DNA of 64,000 nt from Shewanella gelidii (GCF_014647855.1 NZ_BMPZ01000002.1:636317-700316); one strand, 5' to 3'; shown: positions 1-9,721, counted from the stretch's first letter. A program made the numbers and translations. Notes: generated from the sequence alone by a model not told the origin.

Positions 1-171
1 GCTTTTGCACAATGCCAAGTGAAAAAGGTTTTTCGAACCGTGTGCTTACGGGATGCGGAAAGCGAAGCGGATTTGAGCCAAATACACGTCACCACAGAAT
101 CATTTAAGCAAAGTGATTATCAACTGAAGCAAGTCTTTGCCGAAGTTAGTGGTTATTGTATGGGAGAATGA
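1..171 (+). CDS. C-terminal end of an unidentified protein (partial)
   Basis: The window opens inside a gene. Frame 1 is open from base 1 to a TGA at 169-171 and gives the last 56 residues, with three cysteines and a helix-rich look. The pattern (CQVKKVFRTVC, then a predicted helix with YQLKQVF) loosely recalls the C-terminal segment of DUF1585-type proteins that accompany DUF1501 proteins. That resemblance is from memory and weak. The stop overlaps or abuts the possible starts of the next gene, so the two are likely co-transcribed. The frame is real, the family uncertain. Confidence 0.6.
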   Translation, partial: AFAQCQVKKVFRTVCLRDAESEADLSQIHVTTESFKQSDYQLKQVFAEVSGYCMGE

Positions 172-173
172 TT

Positions 174-2612
174 GTGAATCATCCAATGAAAAGCTATATC
201 TCGATTATCGCATTTACCCTCCTGCTGAGTGCATGTGGCGGTGGTGATGTTGAATCTAACCCGCCGCAGCAACAAGACCCGCAATCAAATGAATATACGG
301 GGCCGGCGCCGCAAACCGAAGATATTCAAAAGTATAAAGTCTCTTTGTGGGACAATATCTGGACTGAAGACAAGTGTGGTGCCTGTCATACGGAAGGTAA
401 TCAAGCGCCATTTTTCGCTAGCCGCAATAATGTCAATGATGCTTATGCCGCTACAAACCCACTGGTTGATTTGGTTAACCCTGCGACTTCTCGGCTCGTT
501 GAAAAGGTTGCCGGAGGTCATAACTGTTGGCTGGCAAGCGATATCGCTTGTGGTGAAACCATGACCCAATGGATCAAACTGTGGTCAGATGACAGAGTCA
601 GCACAGCCAATACAATTGAGTTAACCGAGCCAGTTGAGCGGCAACCGGGTGCCAGTAAAAACTTTCCTGCTGACTCAGCTTTGTTTGCGCAAAATGTTTA
701 TCCACTGCTGAATCAATATTGTGTTGAATGCCATAACGAAGCTGCAGATGTCGCGCAATCGCCATTCTTCGCCAGTGGCGATATGGTGCAAGCTTACGAG
801 TCTGCGAAACAAGTGATCAGCTTAGATGAACCCGCCCAATCACGCCTCGTGGTTCGTCTTGGCACGGAATTCCACAACTGCTGGTCGAGTTGTCAGGCGA
901 ACAGCGCCGAAATGCTTGCAGCCATAACTGCGATGACAGATCAGATCCCTGTCGATGAAATTTCAGCTGAAATGGTTGTTTCGAGATCATTGCGCTTGAC
1001 TGATGGCATTACGGCTTCAAGTGGGGGGCGGTTTGAAAATGATGTGATTGCGCTATACCAGTTTAAAGCGGGCGAAGGGAATACCGCTTATGATACGTCG
1101 GGAATTTCACCCGCAGCGAATCTGACTTTAACTGGTGATTTTGAGTGGTTAGGAAGTTGGGGGTTAACCTTTAATAACGGCAAAGCCCAAGCCAGTACCG
1201 CGAGCAGTAAAAAGCTTCATGATTTGATTACCGCAACCAATGAATTTTCTATTGAGGCTTGGGTTACCCCGAACAACGTTGTTCAAGAAGGACCCGCAAG
1301 AATTGTGACCTATTCTGCGGGAGATAATGAGAGAAATTTCACTTTAGGTCAGACTCAATACAATTATGACTTTATGCTTCGTAGCGAAGCTTCAAGCCCC
1401 AATGGTGAACCCGCTTTAAGCACACCAGACGCCTCAGAAGTGTTACAAGCGACTTTGCAACATGTGGTATTAACCTATAGTGCTACGGATGGGCGACGTA
1501 TTTATGTCAATGGCCAACTTATTGAGGTTACCGATGAAGATATTGCCCCGTTGGCTTCTTGGGATGATAGCTTCGCGTTAATTTTAGGCCGGGAGGCATC
1601 AAATCAACATGTATGGCAAGGTGATGTTCGGTTATTAGCTATTTATAACCGCGCACTAGAGACTGAACAAATTCAGCAAAATTATAATGTGGGCGTTGGT
1701 GAGAAGTTTTTCTTGTTGTTCTCTATTAGTCATTTAATCGATTTACCAAAAACCTATGTCATGTTTGAGGTCAGCCAATTTGATAACTATAGCTACCTGT
1801 TTAATGATGCGGCACTTGTCAATATAGATGGTTCCTCAGTCTCTGATAGTTTTGAGGTGAAAGGGCTCCGTATTGGTTTAAACGGTAAAGAAAGTGCTCA
1901 AGGACAAGCCTACTCCAACTTGAGTGAATCAATTGTAAGTGGTCAAGCGCTTGCTTCACCCTTATCTTTATCTCGATTAGGGACGATTATTGGTCTTGAA
2001 AAAGGTGCAAGCCAAGATGAGTTCTTCCTGACTTTTGAGCAACTCGGCGAACATACAAATGTGGTCATCCCTGGGGTGATTGTGCCTGTCGATGAGGTGC
2101 CTGCGACCTCAGAAACTGCACAAATTGGTATTCGTAACTTTGCTGAAATTCATCATTCAATGAGCCTGCTAACTGGCGTCGCTCAAAATGAAAGTAAGGT
2201 TGCAGAGACCTATCAATTGGTGAAACGTCAGTTACCGAATATAGAAAATATTGAAACCTTTATCTCAGCGCAGCAAATGGGAATTACTCAGTTAGCGATT
2301 GCCTATTGTGATACCGCAATAGAAGACAGCAGCATTCGCACACAATGGTTTCCAGGCATTGATTTTACCCAAGCCCCTGCGAGTGCTTTAAGTGCCGCCA
2401 ATCGCAGCCAGTTATTGACGCCTTTGATCGCAAAGCTTATGCCTCTCGATTTAACGACTCAGCCTGATCAATCTACCGTTTACACTGAACTCGATAATTT
2501 AGTGACTCGGCTTTCGGTCTGTGGCAGCAATTGTAATGCAGAGCGAACCAGAACCATCGCAAAATCAAGTTGCGCAGCTGTATTAGCCAGCGCAGTGATG
2601 TTGGTTCAATAG
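174..2612 (+). CDS. Lipoprotein with duplicated haem c module and LamG domain
   Basis: About 812 residues. A signal peptide ends in a lipobox (LLLSAC then GGG), so a membrane-anchored lipoprotein is expected. Two CxxCH haem c motifs are visible, CGACH near residue 68 and CVECH near residue 183. Each is followed by PFFAS, SRLV and HNCW, so a module of about 115 residues is duplicated. Residues ~290-510 look like a LamG/concanavalin-like domain (FSIEAWV, HVVLTYS, IYVNG, LAIYNRAL). The rest is unrecognised. GTG at 174 is chosen because GGAG at 163-166 lies 7 bases upstream; ATG 168 (overlapping the previous stop) and ATG 186 are alternatives. It is probably in one operon with the Tat protein downstream. 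The substrate is unknown; electron transfer or surface binding is inference. Confidence 0.85.
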   Translation: MNHPMKSYISIIAFTLLLSACGGGDVESNPPQQQDPQSNEYTGPAPQTEDIQKYKVSLWDNIWTEDKCGACHTEGNQAPFFASRNNVNDAYAATNPLVDLVNPATSRLVEKVAGGHNCWLASDIACGETMTQWIKLWSDDRVSTANTIELTEPVERQPGASKNFPADSALFAQNVYPLLNQYCVECHNEAADVAQSPFFASGDMVQAYESAKQVISLDEPAQSRLVVRLGTEFHNCWSSCQANSAEMLAAITAMTDQIPVDEISAEMVVSRSLRLTDGITASSGGRFENDVIALYQFKAGEGNTAYDTSGISPAANLTLTGDFEWLGSWGLTFNNGKAQASTASSKKLHDLITATNEFSIEAWVTPNNVVQEGPARIVTYSAGDNERNFTLGQTQYNYDFMLRSEASSPNGEPALSTPDASEVLQATLQHVVLTYSATDGRRIYVNGQLIEVTDEDIAPLASWDDSFALILGREASNQHVWQGDVRLLAIYNRALETEQIQQNYNVGVGEKFFLLFSISHLIDLPKTYVMFEVSQFDNYSYLFNDAALVNIDGSSVSDSFEVKGLRIGLNGKESAQGQAYSNLSESIVSGQALASPLSLSRLGTIIGLEKGASQDEFFLTFEQLGEHTNVVIPGVIVPVDEVPATSETAQIGIRNFAEIHHSMSLLTGVAQNESKVAETYQLVKRQLPNIENIETFISAQQMGITQLAIAYCDTAIEDSSIRTQWFPGIDFTQAPASALSAANRSQLLTPLIAKLMPLDLTTQPDQSTVYTELDNLVTRLSVCGSNCNAERTRTIAKSSCAAVLASAVMLVQ

Positions 2613-2620
2613 GGGGATGA

Positions 2621-2770
2621 ATGAATAGTTTAAGCATGCTAAAACGAATTGACGTTGAAGTTCTGCCTCAGCACCTTGTCGGTGTGATCATTCGTCCTGG
2701 GGCCTTATGGATTGCGTGTGGGCAAACGTCGATGGAAAGAATAAGCAAGTGTAAAAGGATGAAGCCATGA
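2621..2770 (+). CDS. Small ORF, 49 residues, coupled to the next gene
   Basis: ATG at 2621 follows AGGGGG (2611-2616) by 4 bases. The frame runs to a TGA at 2768-2770 that overlaps the next start (ATGA, 2767-2770). The peptide begins MNSLSMLKRIDVEV and contains two cysteines; I recognise no family. It fills almost all of the gap between two genes of the same operon, and the overlap is the usual arrangement for translational coupling. It could be a real small protein or only a leader that carries ribosomes to the next start. Confidence 0.45.
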   Translation: MNSLSMLKRIDVEVLPQHLVGVIIRPGALWIACGQTSMERISKCKRMKP

Positions 2771-4344
2771 TGAAAAAGAAGCATTTACACCCGGATAGTC
2801 CTTTACTATTTGCCGATCATAGACGCCCGCTGACAAGACGGGAATTTATTGCAACCGGCTTGTGTAAAGGCGGCCAAGCTATAGCCGGCATGTCCTTGTT
2901 CAGTTTATTTGCGAATCCTAACCAAGCTTATGGCGCGCTTTCTAGTGATCTTGAGGCATTGCGAGACTCCTGCGGGATCAGTGTTCAAGGGGCTGGGAAA
3001 ATACCTTTTATTGGCTTTGATTTAGCTGGTGGCGCCAACATAGCAGGCTCTAATGTGCTGGTCGGTGGTGCTGGCGGGCAGCAAGACTTTTTGTCGACGG
3101 CGGGATATAACAAGCTCGGCCTTCCTGGGGATATGGCGCCTTCGATTGCCAATCCAGACACGGGGGCTTCAGATTTTGTTAATACCGACTTGGGGCTTGC
3201 ATTTCACTCCGATTCCAGTTTTTTAAGGGGGATTTTAGAAAAGGTTTCCCCTGAAACGGCAAGCCGAATTAACGGGGCGGTTATTCCATGTCGTTCTGAC
3301 AATGATACAGGCAATAACCCCCACAATCCGATGTATGCAATTGCCGCAGCAGGTGCCAATGGTTCATTGATGCCGTTAATTGGTTCGCGTAACACCGATT
3401 CTGGTGGTAATTCGATGGCTCCGGCAAGTTTTATTGATTTGAGTAAACGCCCAACCAAAATTGACCGTCCCTCAGATGTGACTGGTTTGGTGGATGTTGG
3501 GGACCTATTTGGCTTACTGTCTCAAAGTGATGCGGTTGCTGTGATGGAAAGTATCCAGCGCGTGAGTGCACAAAAAATGTCGTCGGTGAATAGTCAAGTG
3601 ACCCGAGATGACGTCATTAAAGATATGGTCAATTGTGGGTATGTGAAGAGTGCTGATTTGGCTGACCGCTTTGGGGATCCCTCGACATTAAACCCTGTGC
3701 TTGATCCTGATATTGTTGGCCCTGGGGGTATTTTTAATATCGAAGAGTTTGACAATGAATCAGAGTTTAGAAAGACCTCTTCCATAATGAAGCTGGTTGT
3801 TAATGGCTATTCAGGCGCGGGCACAGTTACCATGGGAGGATTTGATTACCATACTGGCGAACGTGGAACTGGAGAGCTCAGAGATCTTCGCGCTGGACGC
3901 TGTATGGGCGCTTGTTTAGAGTACGCAGCCCGTCGCAATATGCCATTAATGTTGTATGTCTTTAGTGACGGTTCGGTCGCAAGTAATGGCCGCATTGATG
4001 ACTCCGTTGAAGGACGAGGGAAAGGGGAGTGGACTGGTGACAACTCATCAACGGGTGCTTCATTCTTTTTGGTTTATAACCCTGGCGGACGACCGCAACT
4101 GATGGGGGCTGACGTTGAACAAGCGGCTCGTCATCAGCAAATCGGTTTCATGCGACCTGATGCATCGGTTGATACTGCATCGGCCCCAGCCGCCAACAAT
4201 GTCAATTTGCTGGTAGATACGGTCTTACTTAACTACATGGCTCTGCACGGCGAACAAGGCCAATTTGCGAATGTTGCACCTCGTCAAGGCCTAGGGAGTG
4301 GGGCGGCACTAGATGCTTTGACTGCTTTTCAACCCATTGTCTAG
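2767..4344 (+). CDS. Tat-exported DUF1501-like protein
   Basis: 525 residues. The N-terminus carries a twin-arginine signal, TRREFIATG at residues 23-31, followed by a hydrophobic stretch and an alanine-rich cleavage region, so folded export to the periplasm is expected. The body resembles DUF1501 proteins only distantly: GGFDYHTGERGTGELRDL near the middle and LYVFSDGS...GGRPQLMG towards the end match that family's layout. RBS AAAAGGA (2753-2759) supports ATG 2767; ATG 2770 is also possible. It follows the haem lipoprotein, as DUF1501 proteins often follow haem/LamG proteins. The enzymatic role, if any, is unknown. Confidence 0.8.
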   Translation: MMKKKHLHPDSPLLFADHRRPLTRREFIATGLCKGGQAIAGMSLFSLFANPNQAYGALSSDLEALRDSCGISVQGAGKIPFIGFDLAGGANIAGSNVLVGGAGGQQDFLSTAGYNKLGLPGDMAPSIANPDTGASDFVNTDLGLAFHSDSSFLRGILEKVSPETASRINGAVIPCRSDNDTGNNPHNPMYAIAAAGANGSLMPLIGSRNTDSGGNSMAPASFIDLSKRPTKIDRPSDVTGLVDVGDLFGLLSQSDAVAVMESIQRVSAQKMSSVNSQVTRDDVIKDMVNCGYVKSADLADRFGDPSTLNPVLDPDIVGPGGIFNIEEFDNESEFRKTSSIMKLVVNGYSGAGTVTMGGFDYHTGERGTGELRDLRAGRCMGACLEYAARRNMPLMLYVFSDGSVASNGRIDDSVEGRGKGEWTGDNSSTGASFFLVYNPGGRPQLMGADVEQAARHQQIGFMRPDASVDTASAPAANNVNLLVDTVLLNYMALHGEQGQFANVAPRQGLGSGAALDALTAFQPIV

Positions 4345-4397
4345 TGGATGAATTGAATGTCGTTTACCTGAGTTTGTGATGTTATTATTGTGACAAT

Positions 4398-4431
4398 AAA
4401 AAAGCCTTGGATGAGAGTCCGAGGCTTTTTT
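4398..4431. terminator. Intrinsic terminator, bidirectional
   Basis: A hairpin with arms AAGCCTTGG / CCGAGGCTT around ATGAGAGT is flanked by A-rich and T-rich runs. It sits between two convergent genes and can serve both. Confidence 0.8.
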
Positions 4432-4473
4432 ATCCATGTGATTGCATGCTTCGATACAGCGCGAATCTAGACG

Positions 4474-5472
4474 TTAATTTTGTTGTAAGCCTCTGGAAAC
4501 ATGCATCGTTTGCTGATTATCAATAATAATGGCTTCAAATTCTGGCAATTTATTAATTAAAGTCATGCCATCGACTAAACCCTTTACAAAAACAGCAGTG
4601 GAGAGCGCATCAACGTAAGTTGGGTCTTTACCTATAATGGAGACACTCACAACTTTTCGTGCGGAGTCGCCAGTTTTTGGGTTGATAATATGATGGTAAC
4701 GAACACCATCTTGAATAAAGTAACGCTCATAATCTCCAGATGTGGATATGGCTTCATCATTTAATGGCAAATGAACGGCAGTTTTCTGCTCTGCTCTGGG
4801 GTGTTTAATGCCAACATGCCAAGGACGTCCGCGGCGATCGCCCAATAAACCTGTATCCCCACCGGCACTGACTAAGGCATGTTCAACGCCATTATTTTTT
4901 AAAATGGCTAGACAGTTTTTTACTGCATGGCCCTTGGCTATCCCACCTAAATCGATTTTTACGTCTGTTTTGTCGAACTGAATACTTTGCTCTTTCGAGT
5001 TGAGTTTTATGGCTTGGTAGTCAATGGCTGTCAGTGACTTTGAGATTTGTGCCTCACTTGGTTTTTGATGTTTGCGATAATTATAGTGGTAACCTACAGA
5101 GGCATAGGTAATGTCGAATGCACCTTGGCTAAGAATCGAAACATCCAGTGCCGTTTTGATTAACTGATATAGCTCAGCGCTAATTTGAACGGGATGTTTT
5201 GCAGCTTCTTGGTTGATACGACTAAGCTCACTGCTTTCAATATAGGGGCTCATCGCGGCGTCAATCCGCTGCATTTCTTGTTCTACTAATTGGATGTAAT
5301 CTGTGGCTAGGCGAGGGGCGTTGGCGGTGTCATTAAGCCAGAATTCAACATGAGCACGTGTCCCCATCACATTGAATGTTTTTTGATGCCATTGAGCCCA
5401 AGCAGTGTTTGTACTCAAAAAAAGCATAGCAAAGAGTGTTAATTTTCTTAGAAGTTGATGGCAATTGTTCAC
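4474..5472 (-). CDS. apbE: FAD:protein FMN transferase ApbE
   Basis: 332 residues. The family attaches FMN to Thr/Ser of exported flavoproteins using FAD and Mg2+. Visible signatures are MGTRAHVEFW (~36-45), DLGGIAKG (~174-181), SAGGD (~202-206), STSGDYERYF, HHIINPKTG and the C-terminal VDALSTAVF that carries the metal-binding Asp. The signal peptide ends in AWA before Q, with no lipobox Cys, so it is probably a soluble periplasmic form. The GTG start at 5472 has GGAG 8 bases upstream. No Rnf/Nqr partner gene is nearby. Confidence 0.93.
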   Translation of the reverse strand: MNNCHQLLRKLTLFAMLFLSTNTAWAQWHQKTFNVMGTRAHVEFWLNDTANAPRLATDYIQLVEQEMQRIDAAMSPYIESSELSRINQEAAKHPVQISAELYQLIKTALDVSILSQGAFDITYASVGYHYNYRKHQKPSEAQISKSLTAIDYQAIKLNSKEQSIQFDKTDVKIDLGGIAKGHAVKNCLAILKNNGVEHALVSAGGDTGLLGDRRGRPWHVGIKHPRAEQKTAVHLPLNDEAISTSGDYERYFIQDGVRYHHIINPKTGDSARKVVSVSIIGKDPTYVDALSTAVFVKGLVDGMTLINKLPEFEAIIIDNQQTMHVSRGLQQN

Positions 5473-5551
5473 AGAAATTGCTCCATTTTCATGATTCTAC
5501 CTTGTTTAGCGGATGGGCTTCTCCACTAAAGCTTTCGTTTTGGATGAATAC

Positions 5552-6292
5552 TTAATCTATCGTGAGATCAAATACTGCGTTCACAGAAGCACTGAATTTG
5601 ATGTTTTCTTGGAGATATTGACCTGGTGCATTGGCAGCTTTGGCGTCAGCCATCATTTCGACTGCACGGTTGGCACCAAAGCGATACTGACTGTGCTGGG
5701 TATGTTGGCTGATACTATAAATTGGGCCAAGTTTAGCTCCAAAAGACTGGGCCAATATCTGCCCCTGATTCCGCGCATTTTTTACGGCTAACTGGATAGC
5801 GTCAGCCTTCAGTGATTCAGCTTTTGAAGACTTGAGTTCTATGTGGCGAATCTGATTCACTTTGACTTCAAGTGCAAAATCCATCAAGGCGTTTAATAGA
5901 GAAATGTCTTCTAGGCTGACAGTGACATCTCTGCGGGCACTATAGCCGGTGATTTCCCGTTTATTTTTAGAGCCATATTGGTAATTTGGCTGGGTATTGA
6001 TGCTTGAGGCGGAAACGTTCTGTTTATCGACTTTAAATGCCTTTAGGCCTTTTAGAAACTGATTTACCCGCTGATCAACATTATTTTTAGCAGCCAAACT
6101 AGTCGGTTGCGTACTTTCTAGGTGGAGTTGAACGACTGCGATATCGGGTTTTGCAGTAACTTCTGCTGAACCCGTAACAGAGATATAACGGTGATCTGGC
6201 AATCCATTGGCAGCGCTCAGTTGAGCATATGTTGTGCAGCATAGAATAATGAAAGTATTCAAACATTGTGTTGTTCTGTTTTGCCATCCCAT
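5552..6292 (-). CDS. SIMPL (DUF541) domain periplasmic protein
   Basis: 246 residues with a signal peptide (hydrophobic LNTFIILCCTTYAQLSAA). The start of the mature part, ISVTGSAEVTAKPDIAVVQL, is the typical SIMPL/DUF541 opening. VSLEDISLLNALMD and AVKNARNQGQILAQSFG are also typical. The family is periplasmic or outer-membrane associated; its biochemical role is unsettled. AAGGAG lies 8 bases before ATG 6292. It is in tandem with the gamma-glutamyltransferase gene (41 bases apart) and probably co-transcribed. Confidence 0.88.
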   Translation of the reverse strand: MGWQNRTTQCLNTFIILCCTTYAQLSAANGLPDHRYISVTGSAEVTAKPDIAVVQLHLESTQPTSLAAKNNVDQRVNQFLKGLKAFKVDKQNVSASSINTQPNYQYGSKNKREITGYSARRDVTVSLEDISLLNALMDFALEVKVNQIRHIELKSSKAESLKADAIQLAVKNARNQGQILAQSFGAKLGPIYSISQHTQHSQYRFGANRAVEMMADAKAANAPGQYLQENIKFSASVNAVFDLTID

Positions 6293-6333
6293 TGTAGATA
6301 CTCCTTGTTAGAAAGCCGAATTCAGGGTTAAAC

Positions 6334-8064
6334 CTAGTACCCACCGACAGCACTGCCGGAACGTCGTGGATCTGAAGCGCCGTATAATCCTTTTTCTGTC
6401 ACCATAATGGATTGCGTACTTCCCATGGCATTTTTAACGCGGACATCATGGCCTTTGGACTTTAACAAAGAAACGCTATCTTGGTTTAGGCTGCGTTCAA
6501 CGCGAACGTAATCCGGCTGCCATTGGTGATGAATGCGCGGTGCGATGCTTGCTTCAGCAATATTCAAACCGTGATCGATCACGTTCATAATCACTTGTAA
6601 TGTTGTGGTGATAATCCTTGAACCGCCGGGGCTACCAGTGACTAAATAAGGGGCGTTGTCTTTCATCACAATCGTTGGACTCATCGAACTTAGCGGGCGT
6701 TTATGGGCCTGCACGTTATTCGCGACACCGCCAATTAAGCCATAGCCATTAGGGGTTCCTGGTTTTGCTGAAAAATCATCCATTTCATTGTTCAGTAATA
6801 CTCCAGTGCCTTGTGCTACGAGTCCTGAGCCATAGCTAAAGTTCAGTGTATAAGTATTTGAAACCGCATTTCCCCACTGATCGACGACTGAAAAGTGGGT
6901 TGTTTGATCGCTCTCATAGGGCAAAAGAAGTCCCGGCTTTATCGTATTGCTCGGGGTCGCTTTGGCAAGACGGATTGATTTTGCTATCTGTTTGGCGTAC
7001 TGCTTATCGGTAAGCTGGAGAAGCGGCACATCATAAAAGTCAGGGTCTCCTAAATATTCACTGCGATCCGCATAAGCACGTTTCATGGCTTCCACCATCA
7101 GGTGAATCGTATTTGCGGTGTTATGACCGTAATGAGCAATTGGGAATTGCTCGAGGACATTCAGCATTTGAATAATATGGACTCCGCCAGATGATGGCGG
7201 CGGCATGGAGATGATCTGGTAGCCGCGGTAGCTCCCGCGAATTGGCTGACGAGCGACGGCTTTATAATTTGCTAAGTCATTTAGAGACATCACGCCACCG
7301 GCTTGTTGGATACTGGCAATTATTTTCTCTGCGGTCTCGCCCTCATAAAAGCCTTTGCTGCCTTGCTCCGCAATATTTTTTAAGGTTGCGGCTAAATCCG
7401 TTTGAATTAATCGCTCTCCGGCCATATAGGGGACATTATTCTCTTTATAAAAAACCGCAGCAGTACTGGGCCACTTACTCAATCGACGTTGCAGACCTGT
7501 GAGAGAACGCGCAAGGTCGTCAGTGACGATAATCCCTTCCTGTGCGAGTTTGATCGCGGGTTGAATCACCTGTTGCATGCTCATGGTGCCGTATTGCGCT
7601 AATGCGAGCTCCATACCCATGACTGTGCCGGGAACACCAACGGCTAAACCGTGGCTACGGCTTAGCGCACTCACTGGATTCCCCTCGGTATCGAGAAAAA
7701 TATCTTGATGTGCTTTTGCGGGTGCCATTTCACGATAATCGATTGCAATGCTTTTATTTTCTTTGGCCAAATGCACCAACATGAAACCGCCTCCACCAAG
7801 GTTACCAGCTCGGGGGAGCGTTACAGCAAGGCTAAATCCAACCGCAACGGCAGCATCGACGGCATTGCCACCTTGTTTGAGAATATCAACGCCGACTTGT
7901 GTTGCTAGGGCTTCTTGGCTAGCAACCATGCCATGCTTTGCCCACACTGGTTGGGCTGTCGCTTGATAACTAAATATTGAAGATGAATTAGCGTAAGTAC
8001 TAGGGGTACTGAAACACAAAATGGCGATAACAAAAGTAAACGCCGCCTTTTTGATTAGTAGCAT
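6334..8064 (-). CDS. ggt: Gamma-glutamyltransferase (glutathione hydrolase)
   Basis: About 576 residues. It hydrolyses or transfers the gamma-glutamyl group of glutathione in the periplasm and matures by autocleavage. The nucleophile Thr is at about residue 389 in QTTHFSVVD, close to the position in E. coli. Other family blocks are GGNAVDAAVA, GNLGGGGFML, GVPGTVMGM, SSGGVHIIQML, LLNNEMDDFS, LSSMSPTIV and TGSPGGSRI. The frame can be extended to 8124, but only the start at 8064 gives a normal signal peptide (MLLIKKAAFTFVIAILCF). No strong RBS is seen. Full length. Confidence 0.93.
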   Translation of the reverse strand: MLLIKKAAFTFVIAILCFSTPSTYANSSSIFSYQATAQPVWAKHGMVASQEALATQVGVDILKQGGNAVDAAVAVGFSLAVTLPRAGNLGGGGFMLVHLAKENKSIAIDYREMAPAKAHQDIFLDTEGNPVSALSRSHGLAVGVPGTVMGMELALAQYGTMSMQQVIQPAIKLAQEGIIVTDDLARSLTGLQRRLSKWPSTAAVFYKENNVPYMAGERLIQTDLAATLKNIAEQGSKGFYEGETAEKIIASIQQAGGVMSLNDLANYKAVARQPIRGSYRGYQIISMPPPSSGGVHIIQMLNVLEQFPIAHYGHNTANTIHLMVEAMKRAYADRSEYLGDPDFYDVPLLQLTDKQYAKQIAKSIRLAKATPSNTIKPGLLLPYESDQTTHFSVVDQWGNAVSNTYTLNFSYGSGLVAQGTGVLLNNEMDDFSAKPGTPNGYGLIGGVANNVQAHKRPLSSMSPTIVMKDNAPYLVTGSPGGSRIITTTLQVIMNVIDHGLNIAEASIAPRIHHQWQPDYVRVERSLNQDSVSLLKSKGHDVRVKNAMGSTQSIMVTEKGLYGASDPRRSGSAVGGY

Positions 8065-8178
8065 ATCTGTTAGGTTCTCAAGGTAAGCTGCGAAAAATAT
8101 TCTGCGATTAGTCGCCGAATTCATATAGCAATGTGACGGTTATGCACCTGAATTGCAACCAATTGGAGGCACTTTTTA

Positions 8179-9624
8179 TTGCTTGAATCTTTGACCCTTG
8201 AAACCTTAGATAGCATCGGAAAAATCGACGCGAAAATCTGGGATGATTTGATGGCATCGCTAGGAAATCCAGATTCTGATTCGATAAGCCTGAACGGTCA
8301 CCCTGAAGGCTTGAATCCATTTAATCGCCATCATTTCTTGCATGCGCTCGAACAATCCGGATGTGTATCGGCCAAAACGGGTTGGCGCCCAATGCATATA
8401 GTATTGAAGAGTAATCAACATATTGTTGCGGTCATGCCGCTCTATTTAAAAAGTCATAGCTATGGTGAGTATGTTTTTGATTGGGCGTGGGCTAAGGCCT
8501 ATGAGCGACATCAAATTGAGTATTATCCCAAGCTGTTATCGTCAATCCCTTTTACGCCAGTTGCTGGAAATCGAATTGGAATCGCCACATGGTTAGCCAA
8601 GGGAGAAATTGATCAAGTTTATCAGCTATTGAGAACGCAACTCGATCAACTGATGTTGCAGCTTGATTTATCGAGCTGGCATTGTCTTTTTTTGCCTCAA
8701 AATCAATGGCGACAGTTGATGGGGCAACACGCCGACGGCAAGCCCCAGTCAGTGATGACATTGTCATCTAAGGGGGCGATTGCTGCTTGCGCTGATCCGG
8801 AGTCGCCAGCATACGGGTTAGCTCGTCACGGAGTACAATTTCATTGGCAAAATAAAGGTTATCGATGTTTTGAAGACTTTTTGGCCACACTCACCTCAAG
8901 AAAGCGTAAAAACATCCGTAAAGAGCGGGCTGTGTTTGCACCGCGAGCTTCTAGTCAAACGCCGCAATCGATGAAGTTTGAGTTTGAATTTGTGGAAGGA
9001 ACACGACTGAGTAAAGCCCAAATTCAAGAGTTTTATCATTGTTATCAAGTGACTTATTTGAAGCGCTCAGGGCATCATGGGTATCTCAATTTGGCATTTT
9101 TTGAACACTTAGTGATGAGTATGCCTGAGCAAGTGTTAATGCTGAGAGTACTCGATAGACAACGGGTTGCATCGAGCGAGGGGAAAGAACAGCTTAAGCC
9201 GCAGTTATTTGGGCCAACTTCGCAAAGCGTTCCACCTGAAGACCTCAGTGACGACAATGTCGAGCCTCAAAGTCGGTTAGTTGCCTCTTCACTATTTTTT
9301 AAAAGCCAGACGCATCTTTATGGTCGCTATTGGGGGGCATTGGAAGAGGTGGAAGGGTTGCATTTTGAAGCCTGTTATTACCAAGGAATAGACTACTGTA
9401 TTGCCAATGGATTACAGGTATTTGATGCGGGTGCTCAGGGAGAGCATAAATTAGCAAGAGGCTTTGAGCCGGTTCAAACATACTCCAATCATCAAATTGC
9501 TCATCCTGAATTTTATCAAGCGATTGCCGAGTATACGGCTCAGGAACGACGAAATATGAAGGTATATTTGCAACAGTCTCAGGCAGCATTACCCTTTAAA
9601 AAAGGGGACAACGTTGATGGGTAA
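8179..9624 (+). CDS. FemAB/GNAT-like protein (COG3146 type)
   Basis: 481 residues, cytoplasmic. The signature TSRKRKNIRKERAVF (~234-248) and the C-terminal FEACYYQGIDYCIANGLQVFDAGAQGEHKLARGFEP identify the COG3146 family, annotated as peptidoglycan/lipid-linked N-acyltransferase-like and of unproven function. The start is probably TTG 8179, with GGAGG (8164-8168) 10 bases upstream. It is longer than I recall for the family. The excess is a Ser/Pro/Glu-rich insert around residues 332-370 (after LRVLDRQ), probably a flexible loop. Divergent from ggt. Confidence 0.8.
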   Translation: MLESLTLETLDSIGKIDAKIWDDLMASLGNPDSDSISLNGHPEGLNPFNRHHFLHALEQSGCVSAKTGWRPMHIVLKSNQHIVAVMPLYLKSHSYGEYVFDWAWAKAYERHQIEYYPKLLSSIPFTPVAGNRIGIATWLAKGEIDQVYQLLRTQLDQLMLQLDLSSWHCLFLPQNQWRQLMGQHADGKPQSVMTLSSKGAIAACADPESPAYGLARHGVQFHWQNKGYRCFEDFLATLTSRKRKNIRKERAVFAPRASSQTPQSMKFEFEFVEGTRLSKAQIQEFYHCYQVTYLKRSGHHGYLNLAFFEHLVMSMPEQVLMLRVLDRQRVASSEGKEQLKPQLFGPTSQSVPPEDLSDDNVEPQSRLVASSLFFKSQTHLYGRYWGALEEVEGLHFEACYYQGIDYCIANGLQVFDAGAQGEHKLARGFEPVQTYSNHQIAHPEFYQAIAEYTAQERRNMKVYLQQSQAALPFKKGDNVDG

Positions 9625-9721
9625 TTCGTGAGTTAATTTCTCTAATGAGAAAAGGAAAGGAGAAGCTGCCACTGAATGGGTAAGCATTATAAATTGATAG
9701 GCAGGAGTATTGATGATCAGA

